This document shows positions 45,056 to 55,378 of a stretch of 64,000 bases of DNA, one piece after another (within the stretch, counting starts at the first letter, position 1; every line of letters begins with the position of its first letter). The notes below the pieces were generated by a model that was given only the letters and a program-made list of their open reading frames with translations, was not told the origin of the DNA and did not search any database. The DNA is from JABDIY01 sp963751955 (GTDB lineage Bacteria; Actinomycetota; Acidimicrobiia; Acidimicrobiales; SZUA-35): contig CAVVWM010000001.1 of the NCBI GenBank assembly GCA_963751955.1, positions 62,001-126,000 of the forward strand, in the 5' to 3' direction. The position numbers and the translations under genes are program-made.

Positions 45056-47633
45056 ATGACGACGCTCGAGCGATCGTCAGACGTGCCCACCAAACTGGGC
45101 ACGTTCGGCGGTGTCTTCACTCCCAGCCTGCTGACCATCCTGGGCTTGGTCCTGTTCCTTCGACTGGGCTTCGTGACCGGCAACGTCGGCCTGGCCCAGA
45201 TGCTGGCCATTCTGGTGCTCTCGACCACGGTGTCAATCCTCACCACGATTTCGTTGGCGGCGATCGCCACCAATTTGAAGGTCGGGGGCGGTGGTGTCTA
45301 CTTCCTAGTGTCAAGGACCCTCGGCCCGGCTGCAGGTGGCGCCATCGGACTGGTGCTGTACCTGGCGATGTCGGTGTCAGTGGCGTTCTATTCGATCGGT
45401 CTCGGCGAAGCGGTGGCCAGTGCGGCCGGCTGGGACAATCCGAATCTCCCCCAGGCGTTTGCCGCCGTCGTGATCGTCGGTCTCGTCGGCCTGGCCTGGT
45501 TGGGCGCCGACATCGCCACCCGGCTCCAGTACGTCGTGATGGTCCTTCTGACGATCGCGATCGCCGCCTACTTCATCGGCGTGACCCCCGATCTTTCGAT
45601 GGACCTGTTCAGGGACAGCCTTGGCAAACCGGCTGCTGGAGGGTCGTTCTGGGTGGGCTTCGCCATCTTCTTCCCCGCCATCACCGGATTCACCCAGGGT
45701 GTGGCGATGTCGGGCGACCTGCGAACGCCAAGCAAGAGCATCACAACCGGCACCTTCGCAGCGATCGGAATCTCGACCGTCGTCTATCTGCTGGTCATCC
45801 TCACCATGGTCGCTGCCGTGCCACTCCAGGTACTGCGGGACGACACCGCCATCATGCGCCAGCTCTCGTTGGCGCCGGGGCTGGTCGACCTCGGCGTGGT
45901 CGCCGCCACGCTGTCCTCGGCGATCGCTTCGATCCTGGGGGCCCCGCGGGTTCTACAGCGCCTCGCCGCCGACAGGGTGGTCAAGCCGCTCAACCTGTTC
46001 GCAGTCACCACCCCGACCGGCGACAATCCCCGCCGCGCTGTGCTGCTCACCGCCGGTATCGCGCTCACGACCGTGGCACTCGGCGACCTCGACGTCGTCG
46101 CACCGGTCATCTCCATGTTTTTCCTCGCCAGCTACGGGATGATCAACTACGCCACCTACTCCGAGGCTCGGGCGGCTAGCACCTCGTTCCGACCGAGGTT
46201 CCGCTTCTTCGATTGGCGCCTCAGCCTTCTAGGAACACTCGCCTGTCTGGGCGCCATCGTCGCCATCGATCCACTGGCAGGCAGCCTGGCCGGAGTCGCC
46301 ATCTTTGCTCTCTACCGCTATCTCGGCAACTCGGTGCAACAGGTTCGGTGGGCTGACAGCACCCGTAGCTTCCACGCCTCGAAGGTCCGTGGGCATCTGC
46401 GCATGATGAGTTTCCAGACCGACGCTCGTCGGGACTGGCGACCGGTGACGGTGGCGTTCGTCCCCCGGGATCCCGAACGGCGGGCCCAGTTGCTGACCGT
46501 GAGTTCGTGGCTCGAGGGAGGTTCAGGGTTCACCACCGCCGCCAGGATCATTCCGGGCCGGGGTCCAGTGGCACGCAAGCACGCCGCCCGAGTGGAGGTC
46601 GAACTTCAGCATGAAATCGACGAAGCCGGCTCGGGGGTCTACGGGCGGGTCATTGTCGCCAACGACCTCGAGGCCGGAGTATCAGCCATGTTGCAAGCGC
46701 ACGGCATGGGACCGATCAGCCCGAACCTCGCCCTCTACAGCTGGTACGAGATCGGCGACGCCGAACGTGCGAATTCACGGGAGTACGAGACGATGGTCAG
46801 AACCGGCGTCCGCTTCGGCTCTCATGTCGGCATCGTCCACGCAAAGGGGCACGACGGCGGGGCGCTGGCCAAAGGCCGAGTCCGCCGCATCGTCGTCTGG
46901 TGGTCCGACGACGCCAACGGCCAGCTACTGACCCTGCTGGCATGGATGGCGACCAGAACGTCGGTGTGGTCAGGGGCGACGATCGAAGTGTGGATCGCCA
47001 GCGACGACGATGCCCACAAGACAGAGAGACACCGAACGTATTTCCGGTCTGATCGATGACGCCAGGATCCCGGCCACGATCATGGGTACTGCCAAACCTG
47101 AGGAGTTTACCGAAAAGGCGGGTACCGCTGCGTTGGTACTTGCCCCACTGCGGGTGCGGAATCAGGCGATGCTCGGACCCGGCGGCATCTCGATCGACGA
47201 GACGGTGCACGTACTGCCCACTGTCGTGTTTGTGCAACATGCAATCGAAACCCGCCTCGACGTGCAGCCCGAAAACTCTGAGATGATCGCGTTGGACCAC
47301 GCTCAGGCTCGGGCGGCCAGGACCAGTGAGCGGGCCAATGCGCTCGATCGGGAAGCTAGCTCGCTGATGGTGAGCGCCGAGCTCGCCCGCATCAATTGCC
47401 GGGACGGCGATGCCGAGGCCGAGAGAGCGGTGAAGGAAGCAACCGCCGCAGCTGCAGTGGCCCAGCGCAGCTATCTCGACGCCCGCGCCCGTGCCGACGA
47501 AGCATGGCGGCTCGTGCGGGAGATGGATCCGAACACACCTAGCGGAGAGGTCAACCCGGAGGTCTGGCTCGAGAGCGAGCGTGCCCGCCGATCGAAACAG
47601 CCGAGATCGCACTCCCAACCCGACAGACCCTGA
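45056..47633 (+). CDS. Cation-chloride cotransporter-like APC-superfamily permease (one frameshift near 47027)
   Basis: A secondary transporter of about 858 residues after repair. About 12 membrane helices fill residues 20-440; GTFGGVFTPSLLTILGLVLF and the following FLRLGF are characteristic of the SLC12 (Na-K-2Cl / K-Cl cotransporter) branch, as is FFPAITGFTQGVAMSGDLRT. A cytosolic C-terminal domain follows (WRPVTVAFVPRDPERRAQLL, then WIASDDDAHKTE and GLIDDARIPATIM), also SLC12-like, ending in a long Ala/Glu/Arg-rich helix. The first frame ends at 47059; the continuation DTERISGLIDDARIP is in another frame, so one base is extra near 47027 in ACAGAGAGAC. The start at 45056 (MTTLERS) follows GAGG. 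Likely ions are K+ or Na+ with Cl-. Confidence 0.82.
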
Positions 47634-47647
47634 AGTACCGACCCGTT

Positions 47648-48160
47648 CTAGGTGGCGAAATATTTCGGCGATGTACCGAACCGATTGGACGTCGGAGGTC
47701 CGTCCTTGAAGATCAGAATGAGGATGAAAGGCAGGCACACCACCGGAACGAAAACAACCAGTGCATACCAGGCCGAGCGATGCAGATCGTGCAAGCGCCG
47801 TACCGTCGCAGCGGACCACGCAACCATCATCCAGATCACTACCGGCCCGATGACCATGAGGCCCACAAGGCCAGCTGCATTTGAGATCGACAAAAGCCCG
47901 ATCTCAACAACTGCGGCAAAGCCGGCGTAGATCGATACAAAGAGAACGAAGGAGCCATATTCGATTCGTCTGGATCGGCCACTGAACTGGCGCAGTTTGC
48001 TTGTGAGGCCCTGCCACACGTACTCCGATGGAGCACGATTTGCTCGTACCTGGGCGCTGTTCACAAGCGGAGCATATTCTGTGCACGTTGCCTCCTCGAA
48101 CCCCTGAGTCGTTTCGAACCAACTCGGGGAAACTCCAACCGCTTCAGCAACGACGTTCAT
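47648..48160 (-). CDS. DUF805-family membrane protein
   Basis: A 170-residue protein whose C-terminal 110 residues fit DUF805: FSGRSRRIEYGSFVLF opening, three to four membrane helices, the TVRRLHDLHRSAWYALVV signature and the closing FKDGPPTSNRFG. The N-terminal 60 residues are soluble and unlike the family, so either the start is further downstream or an extra domain is present. Function unknown; the family is often near transport or stress genes. It converges with the permease gene with 14 bp between stops. Confidence 0.75.
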   Translation of the reverse strand: MNVVAEAVGVSPSWFETTQGFEEATCTEYAPLVNSAQVRANRAPSEYVWQGLTSKLRQFSGRSRRIEYGSFVLFVSIYAGFAAVVEIGLLSISNAAGLVGLMVIGPVVIWMMVAWSAATVRRLHDLHRSAWYALVVFVPVVCLPFILILIFKDGPPTSNRFGTSPKYFAT

Positions 48161-48476
48161 AGCGAGCTGCTTGACCCAAGCAGCAGTAGCTGCACGGTGG
48201 GCCACTCCCCCGTGGCGACACCGCAGCAAAGGGAGTGGCGGCAAATCCGGCTAGCACCCCATGACCCTTGGAGATGGCGCCCTGACCGAGCTTGCTCGAA
48301 TTATCCGCTCTGTGGCGAATTCCCCGGGTGCGTTGCGCTCAAACGACCCCAGAGCTCCGAGGGTTCGGCGGATCAGCCGAACGCCGGCAACAGGACCCGG
48401 CACCATGACGAGGGTGCGCAACAGCCAACGCGTTTCCCGAGTTCTCACGCCGGCTTGAAAATTGGCATAGTTGAAC
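48161..48476. other. Intergenic stretch with a 9-bp inverted repeat
   Basis: These 316 bp separate the divergent DUF805 and KhtT-like genes. The one clear structure is GCCACTCCC (48201-48209) facing GGGAGTGGC (48231-48239) with a 21-base loop. No coding region was recognised. The promoter of the antiporter operon should be in the right-hand part. Confidence 0.5.
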
Positions 48477-48965
48477 ATGGCTGTTGTACGTGAAACCAAG
48501 CTCCCGGGCGTCGGCGTACGTCACGAATTCACAACCGAAGGAGGCGATGTCATCGGAGTGTTGGTGCATCACGACGGCCGCCGTGACCTCTTGATGTATG
48601 ACCGGGTCGACCCCGACTCTTGCGCGTCCACCACTGGTTTGAGCGCCCCGGACAGCCGTGCGTTGGCTGAGATGCTCGGAGCCAGTCAGATCGCGGAGTC
48701 GTTGCGCAACGTGCAGCAGGATGTGGCCGGGTTGGCCATCGAGTGGATCGAGATTCCCAAGGACTCCCCCCTCGGATCGTCCACCATCTCCGACGGCGAG
48801 TACCGCAAACGGACCGGAGCGTCAATCGTGGCCGTGCTTCGAGATGGTGACTCGATTCCCGCTCCGGGACCCGATTTCGTACTTCGAGGAGGCGACACCG
48901 TTGTTGCGGTTGCAACTCAAGAGGGTGCGGCGGCGCTTCGTGAGCTGATTCTGCCGAATCGGTGA
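48477..48965 (+). CDS. KhtT-like regulatory subunit of a cation/proton antiporter
   Basis: A 162-residue cytosolic protein. The N-terminal half (TKLPGVGVRHEFTTEGGDVI, then HHDGRRDLLMYDRVDPDSC) matches KhtT, and the C-terminal RCK_C/TrkA_C domain shows IEIPKDSPLGSSTI and FVLRGGDTVVAVATQEG. Such subunits bind nucleotides or pH signals and gate a membrane antiporter. It overlaps the antiporter gene by four bases (GTGA), so the two are translationally coupled. The ATG at 48477 was preferred to a TTG two codons upstream. Confidence 0.88.
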   Translation: MAVVRETKLPGVGVRHEFTTEGGDVIGVLVHHDGRRDLLMYDRVDPDSCASTTGLSAPDSRALAEMLGASQIAESLRNVQQDVAGLAIEWIEIPKDSPLGSSTISDGEYRKRTGASIVAVLRDGDSIPAPGPDFVLRGGDTVVAVATQEGAAALRELILPNR

Positions 48966-50161
48966 TTCTCGCCGCCGGCAGTTCAGAAACCGCACTTGCA
49001 TTCCTGGAAATCGGTGCAATCGCGTTTGTATTGGGCTTGCTTGCTCGTCTGTCAGGCCGCCTCGGAATCACTGCTGTTCCGTTCTATCTGGTTGCTGGAC
49101 TCGCATTCGGCGAGGGTGGTTTGGCCGAGGTCGATGTCAGTGAGAGCTTTGTCGAGTTGGCGGCCGAGATCGGTGTGCTGCTGCTCCTTTTCACCCTTGG
49201 TCTTGAGTACTCGGAGTCCGAACTCCGTGAAGGACTACGCACCGGTGTACCGCCGGGCATCCTGGACATGGTTCTCAACGCCACGCCGGGATTGCTGCTC
49301 GGGCTCGCCCTGGGTTGGGAACCGTTAGCTGCAGTTCTGCTTGCCGGTGTTACCTGGATTTCCTCTTCGGGTGTTGTGTCCAAGGTGCTGAGCGACCTGG
49401 AAAGGCTGGGAAACCGGGAGACACCGGCGGTGCTGAATCTCCTGGTGATCGAGGACCTTGCGATGGCTGTCTATTTGCCATTGGTTGCGGCGCTCATCGT
49501 GGGTGGTTCCATGGCGACGATCCTTGGAAACGTGGGCATCGCGCTCGTCGCCGTCACGGTCATCTTGCTGTTAGCACTCCGGTTTGGTCAGCGCCTCAGT
49601 GCGATGCTCGCGGCAGGTTCCGACGAGGCGCTCCTGCTCGGACTGTTCGGTGTCACCCTGCTCGTAGCTGGAGGAGCACAACTGCTTGAAGTGTCGGGGG
49701 CGATTGGGGCCTTCTTGGTGGGTTTGGCCATTTCGGGGCCGACAGAGGAACGGGCCCTACGACTGGTGTCACCATTGAGGGACCTCTTCGCAGCCACATT
49801 CTTCGTGTTCTTCTCGTTTCAAATCGATCCCGCTGACATCGTCGGTGCACTGCTCCCAGCAATCGGTCTGGTGATAATCACCGCATTCACCAAGGTGTTC
49901 ACTGGTTGGTACAGCGCAGGCCGAATGGGAATCGGTCGATCCGGTCGACTACGGGCTGGAACTGTGCTGATCGCTCGTGGCGAGTTCTCCATCGTGATCG
50001 CCGCTATTGGCTCGGGCCTCGTGGATGGGCCCGAGTTGGGAGCGCTGGCCGCCGCCTATGTGTTGCTGTCGGCGGTGTTCGGACCACTCGCCGCCAAATT
50101 CTCCCACCTCGTTCCGACAAGATCGCGGTTTCTTTCTACGGTCGCTACCACTCGGACCTGA
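48962..50161 (+). CDS. KhtU/Kef-type cation:proton antiporter (CPA2)
   Basis: A 399-residue membrane protein with about 12 to 13 helices: ALAFLEIGAIAFVLGLLARL, FYLVAGLAFGEGG, LLLLFTLGLEYSESELREG, the ion-site region TWISSSGVVSKVLSD, LLVIEDLAMAVYLP, and ARGEFSIVIAAIG near the end. It exchanges K+ (or Na+) for H+ under control of the KhtT-like partner encoded just upstream. There is no fused RCK_N domain, in keeping with the separate regulatory subunit. The GTG start lies inside the upstream stop (GTGA). Confidence 0.9.
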   Translation: MILAAGSSETALAFLEIGAIAFVLGLLARLSGRLGITAVPFYLVAGLAFGEGGLAEVDVSESFVELAAEIGVLLLLFTLGLEYSESELREGLRTGVPPGILDMVLNATPGLLLGLALGWEPLAAVLLAGVTWISSSGVVSKVLSDLERLGNRETPAVLNLLVIEDLAMAVYLPLVAALIVGGSMATILGNVGIALVAVTVILLLALRFGQRLSAMLAAGSDEALLLGLFGVTLLVAGGAQLLEVSGAIGAFLVGLAISGPTEERALRLVSPLRDLFAATFFVFFSFQIDPADIVGALLPAIGLVIITAFTKVFTGWYSAGRMGIGRSGRLRAGTVLIARGEFSIVIAAIGSGLVDGPELGALAAAYVLLSAVFGPLAAKFSHLVPTRSRFLSTVATTRT

Positions 50162-50346
50162 GGTTCGTCACCCACGCACAATGCCTTCAGACCTCTCGAT
50201 GATTCTTCACGAGATCAACCATGGCTCGACGGGTGATAACCCAATAAGACAGAAAGTTCTAAAACTATGTGACATAATAGGTATGTCGTATAGTATGTAA
50301 TGCGGTCAGTGTTACGTCGACGCTGGCCAAGGTGAAAGGACCCACC

Positions 50347-50544
50347 GTGACCACGACCCTTGTAATCGAACTCATGATGATTGCCACCTGGATGCTCACC
50401 GGACTGGTGTGCGCATGGGTGAAGGCCGAACCGGGCCAATCCCGGCTGGCGTGGGCGCCCATGGCGATTGTCCTTGGCCCTCTGTGGTTGAAGGTGGCCA
50501 CCGAGCAGGTCGACGACCTGAATCCCCAGACCGTTCCATCCTGA
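50347..50544 (+). CDS. Small predicted membrane protein
   Basis: A 65-residue protein with two hydrophobic stretches (LVIELMMIATWMLTGLVCAW and LAWAPMAIVLGPLWL) and a short acidic tail. AAAGGA precedes the GTG at 50347; a GTG at 50332 is also in frame. The upstream 100 bp is unusually A/T-rich (TATGTGACATA and TATAGTATG near 50270-50300), which suits a promoter. No family recognised; coding status is plausible, not certain. Confidence 0.5.
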   Translation: MTTTLVIELMMIATWMLTGLVCAWVKAEPGQSRLAWAPMAIVLGPLWLKVATEQVDDLNPQTVPS

Positions 50545-50879
50545 GTCTCAGGGCGCCGACACCCGATCAGAACCCTATGAATCTCAACACGATCGTGGAG
50601 TCGGGAGACAACCCGGGGAGCACATCGTGGGAACTTCTCGCGACACCAGTGCCGACATCGTCAATCTTTCCGGCACGAGCCGGACCGGAGGCGGCGACGT
50701 CTTTCTCGGCCACACGATCAACCATTTTCTCCAGAAAATCGACACAACAGTTGTAGAGGCGATGAATCCAGGCCGACGCTAGTTGCAGGTGGACCGGGAA
50801 GAACAGTTAGAGTCGGCTCCCGCCTGGCGCGACCGTAGGGACACCGACATGCCGATCGCAGTGACCTACGATCGGCCAG
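50545..50879. other. Intergenic stretch with no recognised gene
   Basis: These 335 bp lie between the small membrane protein and the methyltransferase on the same strand. No open frame with family likeness, hairpin or RNA gene was seen. The methyltransferase promoter should be in the last 100 bp. Confidence 0.45.
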
Positions 50880-51518
50880 GTGAGTGGTGAAGTCAGTCCA
50901 TCCCAGGCGCAAAGGGACAAGGGTCCAGCCGATGTGTGGAACGCCAGGTACGCTCACGACGATTATTTGTATGGGACCGAGCCGAACACTTTCCTGCGTT
51001 CTGCTGTAGGGGATATTCCGGTCGGCGATGTGTTGTGTCTGGCAGATGGTGAGGGACGCAATGGGGTTTTCTTGGCCGAACTGGGGCATCGGGTCACCTC
51101 GGTGGACATGAGCGAACGAGGGGTCGCCAAGGCTCAACAGCTAGCGGAGGATCGGGGTGTCGAGGTTCAAACCATTGTGGCCGACCTCGCATCATTCGAT
51201 CTCGGTACTGACCGATGGGACCTGATCGTTTCGATCTTTGCCCACACCCCGCCAAGAACTCGAGCTGGGATCCATAGTTCGGTCGCAACGGCGCTAAGGC
51301 CAGGCGGTCACTTCATTCTCGAGGCCTATACGCCGGACCAGCTCGGCCGCGGTACCGGCGGCCCTCCCAGCGCCAAGTTCATGATGACTTTGGATCAGCT
51401 GAGAGAAGAGCTGACGTCCATGACGATTGAGCACGGCGCCGAACTCTTGCGTTCGGTCAACGAGGGACCGGCTCACTCTGGCGATGGTGCAGTGGTTCAG
51501 CTCGTAGCGAGGTCCTAG
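50880..51518 (+). CDS. SAM-dependent methyltransferase, class I
   Basis: A 212-residue methyltransferase. WNARYAHDDYLYGTEPNTFL at residues 20-39 is the usual opening of the TehB/thiopurine-like group, followed by motif I as VLCLADGEGRNGVFLAELGH, motif II VTSVDMSERGV (the acidic residue binding SAM ribose), and LRPGGHFILEAYTP. It probably methylates a small molecule or metalloid. It starts with GTG and lies 11 bp before the SulP transporter gene, so the two form an operon; the transporter may move the substrate or product. Confidence 0.85.
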   Translation: MSGEVSPSQAQRDKGPADVWNARYAHDDYLYGTEPNTFLRSAVGDIPVGDVLCLADGEGRNGVFLAELGHRVTSVDMSERGVAKAQQLAEDRGVEVQTIVADLASFDLGTDRWDLIVSIFAHTPPRTRAGIHSSVATALRPGGHFILEAYTPDQLGRGTGGPPSAKFMMTLDQLREELTSMTIEHGAELLRSVNEGPAHSGDGAVVQLVARS

Positions 51519-51529
51519 GAGGCAGAACG

Positions 51530-53233
51530 ATGGAACTGAAGGGACCAACCTCTCGCTACCGCACCGATGACCTACGAGCTGACATTGTTGCCGGGATCGC
51601 CGTCACAGCGCTGATGGTCCCCCACGGCATGGCGTACGCCGAACTCGCCGGCCTGCCGGCGATCAACGGGCTGTACACAACGGTTGCTGCGCTCATCGGA
51701 TATGCCCTGATCGGTCCGTCGCGCTACCTCCTGCTTGGACCCGATTCATCGCTCGCTCCCCTGATTGCGGCGGCCGTCACGCTCGCTGTCGCAGGTCCCG
51801 ACCCCGCCCAAGCGATCGCCGTTGGCAGTTTGCTCGCGCTTATGTCCGGCGCGATTTGTATTGTCGCCGGTCTGGCCAACCTGGGTTCCCTAGCCGAATT
51901 GTTGTCCCGGCCCGTCCAACTGGGGTATCTCAATGGCCTGGCCATCGTCATGATCGTCAGCCAACTTGCGAAGCTGTTCGGCTTCTCGGTGCCGTCGGGT
52001 TCCCCACCCTTTCGTTTGGTTGACACGCTCGAGGGCATCATCGACGGGAACACCGATCTGACCGCACTCCTGATCGGATCTATTGCACTCCTTGCGATCA
52101 TTCTCTTCGCCCAGCGCCCACAGATCCCTATGGTGTTCTTCGCCGTCGCAGGGGCCACCCTGGCAGTGCGCTTGTTGGATCTTTCCAGCCTTTCGGTGAT
52201 CGGTGAAGTCCCCCGTGGCTTCCCTGCACCGGCCGTGCCCAACCTCGATGGTGGTGATCTGGGAATCATCTTTGCGGCATCGTTTGGACTTGCGTGGGTC
52301 ACACTCACCGACACGACAGCACTGTCTCGTGGGTTTTCCCGTCGGACAGGTGAGTCGGTGGATCCCAACCGGGAGATCATTGCGTTGGGTGTGTCGAACA
52401 TGGCGGCGGGTGCCTTTGCCGGATTCCCGGTCAGTGCCAGCACGACACGAACCACCCTGGCCTTTTCGAGCGGAGGTCGAACCAAAGCTGTAGGAATCGT
52501 CAGCGCTGTACTGCTGGTGATTCTGCTCTTCGTCGGCGGCGACCTCATTGCTGACCTACCCACAACCGTCCTGGCTGCCATCGTGATCGCAGCGGCAATC
52601 AATCTGTTCGACCTGACACAGCTCCGCTGGATGCGACAGGTTCGCCGCAGTGAGTTTCTGTTGGCGATGGTGACCATGGCTGCGGTGGTTGTCTTTGGAG
52701 TTCTCAACGGGCTCCTCATCGCGGTTGGGCTGTCCATCGCCAACTTCATTCGGAAGGTCTGGCGTCCCTATGACGCTGTGCTCGGGAGGATCGATCAGCG
52801 GCCTGGTCATCACGACGTCCGACGCCACCCCGAAGCTCAGCAGGTGCCGGGCCTTCTCGTGTTCCGGTTCGATGCACCGCTATTCTTTGCCAACGCCGAC
52901 TACTTTCTTCGTCGCGTTGAGGAGATAATCAGCGAAAGTGAATCCGACGGTTCGACGGTTCGACGGTTCATCATTGCTGCGGATCCAATGACCGATGTCG
53001 ACACCAGTGGAGCGGATGCGTTATCGACGCTGCTCCGGCGTCTCGAGAGACGCAAGATCGAGTTCGGTTTTGCCACGTTGCGTGGGCCGGTGAAGGATCA
53101 TCTTTACGCCTACGGGCTGTACGACCGCATCGGAGCCGATCGTTTCTACGACTCAATCCGAGTAGCGACTATCGCCTACGTCGAGGATCACGGCATCGAG
53201 TGGACCGATTGGACCGAACGAACCGACGTGTAG
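51530..53233 (+). CDS. SulP-family anion transporter with a STAS domain
   Basis: A 567-residue permease. The SulP signature is near the start (VAGIAVTALMVPHGMAYAEL, then LPAINGLYTT), with about 11 to 12 membrane segments to residue 415. The cytosolic STAS domain fills residues about 440-560 (LVFRFDAPLFFANADYFLRR, DTSGADALSTLLRRL). Family members carry sulfate, bicarbonate or other anions. TAGGAGG precedes the ATG at 51530. The upstream methyltransferase gene is in the same transcript by spacing. Confidence 0.92.
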   Translation: MELKGPTSRYRTDDLRADIVAGIAVTALMVPHGMAYAELAGLPAINGLYTTVAALIGYALIGPSRYLLLGPDSSLAPLIAAAVTLAVAGPDPAQAIAVGSLLALMSGAICIVAGLANLGSLAELLSRPVQLGYLNGLAIVMIVSQLAKLFGFSVPSGSPPFRLVDTLEGIIDGNTDLTALLIGSIALLAIILFAQRPQIPMVFFAVAGATLAVRLLDLSSLSVIGEVPRGFPAPAVPNLDGGDLGIIFAASFGLAWVTLTDTTALSRGFSRRTGESVDPNREIIALGVSNMAAGAFAGFPVSASTTRTTLAFSSGGRTKAVGIVSAVLLVILLFVGGDLIADLPTTVLAAIVIAAAINLFDLTQLRWMRQVRRSEFLLAMVTMAAVVVFGVLNGLLIAVGLSIANFIRKVWRPYDAVLGRIDQRPGHHDVRRHPEAQQVPGLLVFRFDAPLFFANADYFLRRVEEIISESESDGSTVRRFIIAADPMTDVDTSGADALSTLLRRLERRKIEFGFATLRGPVKDHLYAYGLYDRIGADRFYDSIRVATIAYVEDHGIEWTDWTERTDV

Positions 53234-53339
53234 TCCAAGAACGTCGAGACGGTCCCCCATCTTGAGTCTGTTTGCCTCATGGGTGTGGGCGCGGTGTTGC
53301 GATGACTCCCCCACACACCCGGACCCTATATTCAGCGCT

Positions 53340-53591
53340 CTAGAAGGCTGCAACTATCGGGACCAGTATCACGTTGATAGCGACGATGACGACAATGATC
53401 GAGATGTCCAGGCCACCGATGGGCGGGATGATTCGACGGACCGGCGCCAGGATGGGCTCGGTCACCCGATAGACGAGGTCAGCGACAGCACGAAAGGGTG
53501 AATTGGGGCCGATTTTGACCCAGCTCAGGATCGCTCGGGCCACAAAAAGCAGCGAAGCGATACGGAGCAACGACAGCAGCAAGGAAGACAT
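53340..53591 (-). CDS. YggT-family membrane protein
   Basis: An 83-residue protein with two hydrophobic helices flanking YRVTEPILAPVRRIIPPIGG and LDISIIVVI, the YggT signature. The family is found near cell-division and membrane-stress genes, with a suggested role in osmotic or division functions. The start may be ATG 53591 or GTG 53597. It lies 38 bp after the LLM oxidoreductase gene in the same direction. Confidence 0.85.
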   Translation of the reverse strand: MSSLLLSLLRIASLLFVARAILSWVKIGPNSPFRAVADLVYRVTEPILAPVRRIIPPIGGLDISIIVVIVAINVILVPIVAAF

Positions 53592-53626
53592 TGACACCAG
53601 TGTGCCAGCGAGTCGCTTGCCTGCGG

Positions 53627-54589
53627 CTAGTTCAGCGCTTTTCGCGCCTCTGGGATGACCTGGTCCAGGTACATCTCAAGTGCTTCGTTGTCGACTGGGA
53701 AGCGGAGAGCGATGTTGATGAGGTCCGCCCCAGCAGCCCGAAAACCAGCGAGTTGTTCGATCGCTTGATCCGGAGTGCCAGTGAGGGCTCCGGCGGTGAT
53801 TCGCTCTGCCATTTCCGGGCCCCAGTGTTCGCTGATCTTCCTACGTTCTGCTGCTGCTGATACCTCGTCAGCTCCCATATGGAACGCCAGATTTATCGAA
53901 CGCTCGAGCGTGGCAGGGTTGCGATCGACCAGTTCGCAGGCCTCATCGATGCGGTGATTCAAACGGCGGAACTCGTTGGGTCCGACATAGGGGACATTCC
54001 AGCCGTCGGCGTAACGCGCTGCGATCGCCGGGGTGCGATTCGGGCCGCGTCCACCGGCCCACAGTGGCAGTGTGCCCTTGACCGGACCTGGCACACAGGT
54101 GACGTCTTCGACGTGGAAATGGCTACCTGAGAAGGTCGTGGCTTCCTCACGGTTGAGCATGGCGGTGATGATCTCGAGACCCTCGGTGAGCATCTCGAAC
54201 CGGGCTCCAATATGGGGAAAGTCGATTCCGTGGGCCTTGAACTCCGGCTCATGCCAGCCGGCGCCAAAGCCGGGCTCGAATCGTCCGTTGGCAATGTGGT
54301 CGATGGCGACGCATGACTTGGCGAGCACCGCAGGATTCCGAAACGGAACGCAGAACATCAGGCAACCGATCCGAGCAGACTGGGTGACAGATGCCAGAGC
54401 GCCAAGACTTGCCACCGCTTCGTAATGAGGGGTCAAACCTCCATCAGGTGGGGCCTCGTACAAGTGATCCCATATCGAGATCCAGTCGACGGCGGTATCG
54501 AGCCGGCGCCAGAGTGCGATGAGCTGATCCATGGAAGCGTTCTGCTGGCCGACGTGAACACCGAATTGGGCTTGTCGTCGGTCATTCAT
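53627..54589 (-). CDS. LLM-class (luciferase-like) F420-dependent oxidoreductase
   Basis: A 320-residue TIM-barrel flavin/F420 enzyme: GVHVGQQNASMDQLIALWRR at the N-terminus, SIWDHLY, GCLMFCVPFRNPAVLAKSC, the GRFEPGFGAGWHEPEFKAHG motif and LPLWAGGRGPNRTPAIAARY. In actinobacteria most such proteins use F420 as hydride donor or acceptor; the substrate is unknown. The ATG at 54589 (MNDRRQAQFG) was chosen from two close ATGs because it starts the conserved part. Confidence 0.88.
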   Translation of the reverse strand: MNDRRQAQFGVHVGQQNASMDQLIALWRRLDTAVDWISIWDHLYEAPPDGGLTPHYEAVASLGALASVTQSARIGCLMFCVPFRNPAVLAKSCVAIDHIANGRFEPGFGAGWHEPEFKAHGIDFPHIGARFEMLTEGLEIITAMLNREEATTFSGSHFHVEDVTCVPGPVKGTLPLWAGGRGPNRTPAIAARYADGWNVPYVGPNEFRRLNHRIDEACELVDRNPATLERSINLAFHMGADEVSAAAERRKISEHWGPEMAERITAGALTGTPDQAIEQLAGFRAAGADLINIALRFPVDNEALEMYLDQVIPEARKALN

Positions 54590-54662
54590 TGAAGGAATCT
54601 GCTCGTCTGAGGCATGACCCGGAGATCCTACCGACAACGTGAGGGCAGACCCCTGCGATGGT

Positions 54663-55361
54663 TCACTTGTCTGCCTGGTGACGGTCGATTTGTAGACGCC
54701 CCAGGAAGGTTCGCACCCAGGATCCGACCGTCAGCCCAAAATAGATGGTACCGATTCCCACCACTCCGCCCAGGAGCCATCCGACCGCGAGTGCAGTTAG
54801 CTCGATCATCGTCCGTGCTCTAGCGATCGGCACTCCTCTCCGCGCCCATGCGGTCATGAGCCCATCTCGGGGACCCGGCCCGAGTCCCGCCCCGAGGTAC
54901 AGGCCCGACGCAAGCCCCAGGAGAGGTGGCGAAATCGCGAGGAACACGATCCGAGTCCACAGGCCATGGTCTTCGCCGATCACGCCAAGGGCGATGTCGA
55001 TGATGGGGCCAATGATCAAAACGTTCAGCAGGGTGCCTAGTCCAACCGGCTCTCCCAGTGGCCCAAAACCGATCAGGAGCGTCAACCCCGTCAATGCGAC
55101 GATTGTCCCCACCGACGCGCCGGTCCGTTCGGCAACACCTTGTGCGAAGACCGTCCACGGGTTCGTGCCGAGGTCGGAGGCCACCATCAGTGCGATCGCT
55201 ACTCCGAACAGCGCTAGTCCTGGAACAAGTTGGACGATGCGCTTCACGACCGGCGTGCGAAGCCGCAGGATTCGGAATCCGAGGAACTCTCGCCAACCGG
55301 ACGCACCCGGCTCGGCGGTTTCAACGGGCACCGACCTCACGCTACTGCGCTCTGAATCCAT
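54663..55361 (-). CDS. YczE/YitT-like integral membrane protein
   Basis: A 232-residue protein with five to six hydrophobic helices. LVPGLALFGVAIALMVASDL with GTNPW, the glycine-rich LGAGLGPGPRDGLMTAW and the following R-T-x-I-E-L-T-A-L-A-V-G-W-L-L-G-G are the YczE pattern. The function is unknown; the Bacillus relative sits beside a surfactin locus. The first 35 residues are hydrophilic, so a later start is possible. Confidence 0.85.
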   Translation of the reverse strand: MDSERSSVRSVPVETAEPGASGWREFLGFRILRLRTPVVKRIVQLVPGLALFGVAIALMVASDLGTNPWTVFAQGVAERTGASVGTIVALTGLTLLIGFGPLGEPVGLGTLLNVLIIGPIIDIALGVIGEDHGLWTRIVFLAISPPLLGLASGLYLGAGLGPGPRDGLMTAWARRGVPIARARTMIELTALAVGWLLGGVVGIGTIYFGLTVGSWVRTFLGRLQIDRHQADK

Positions 55362-55378
55362 CCCGGTAGCTTCTGTCC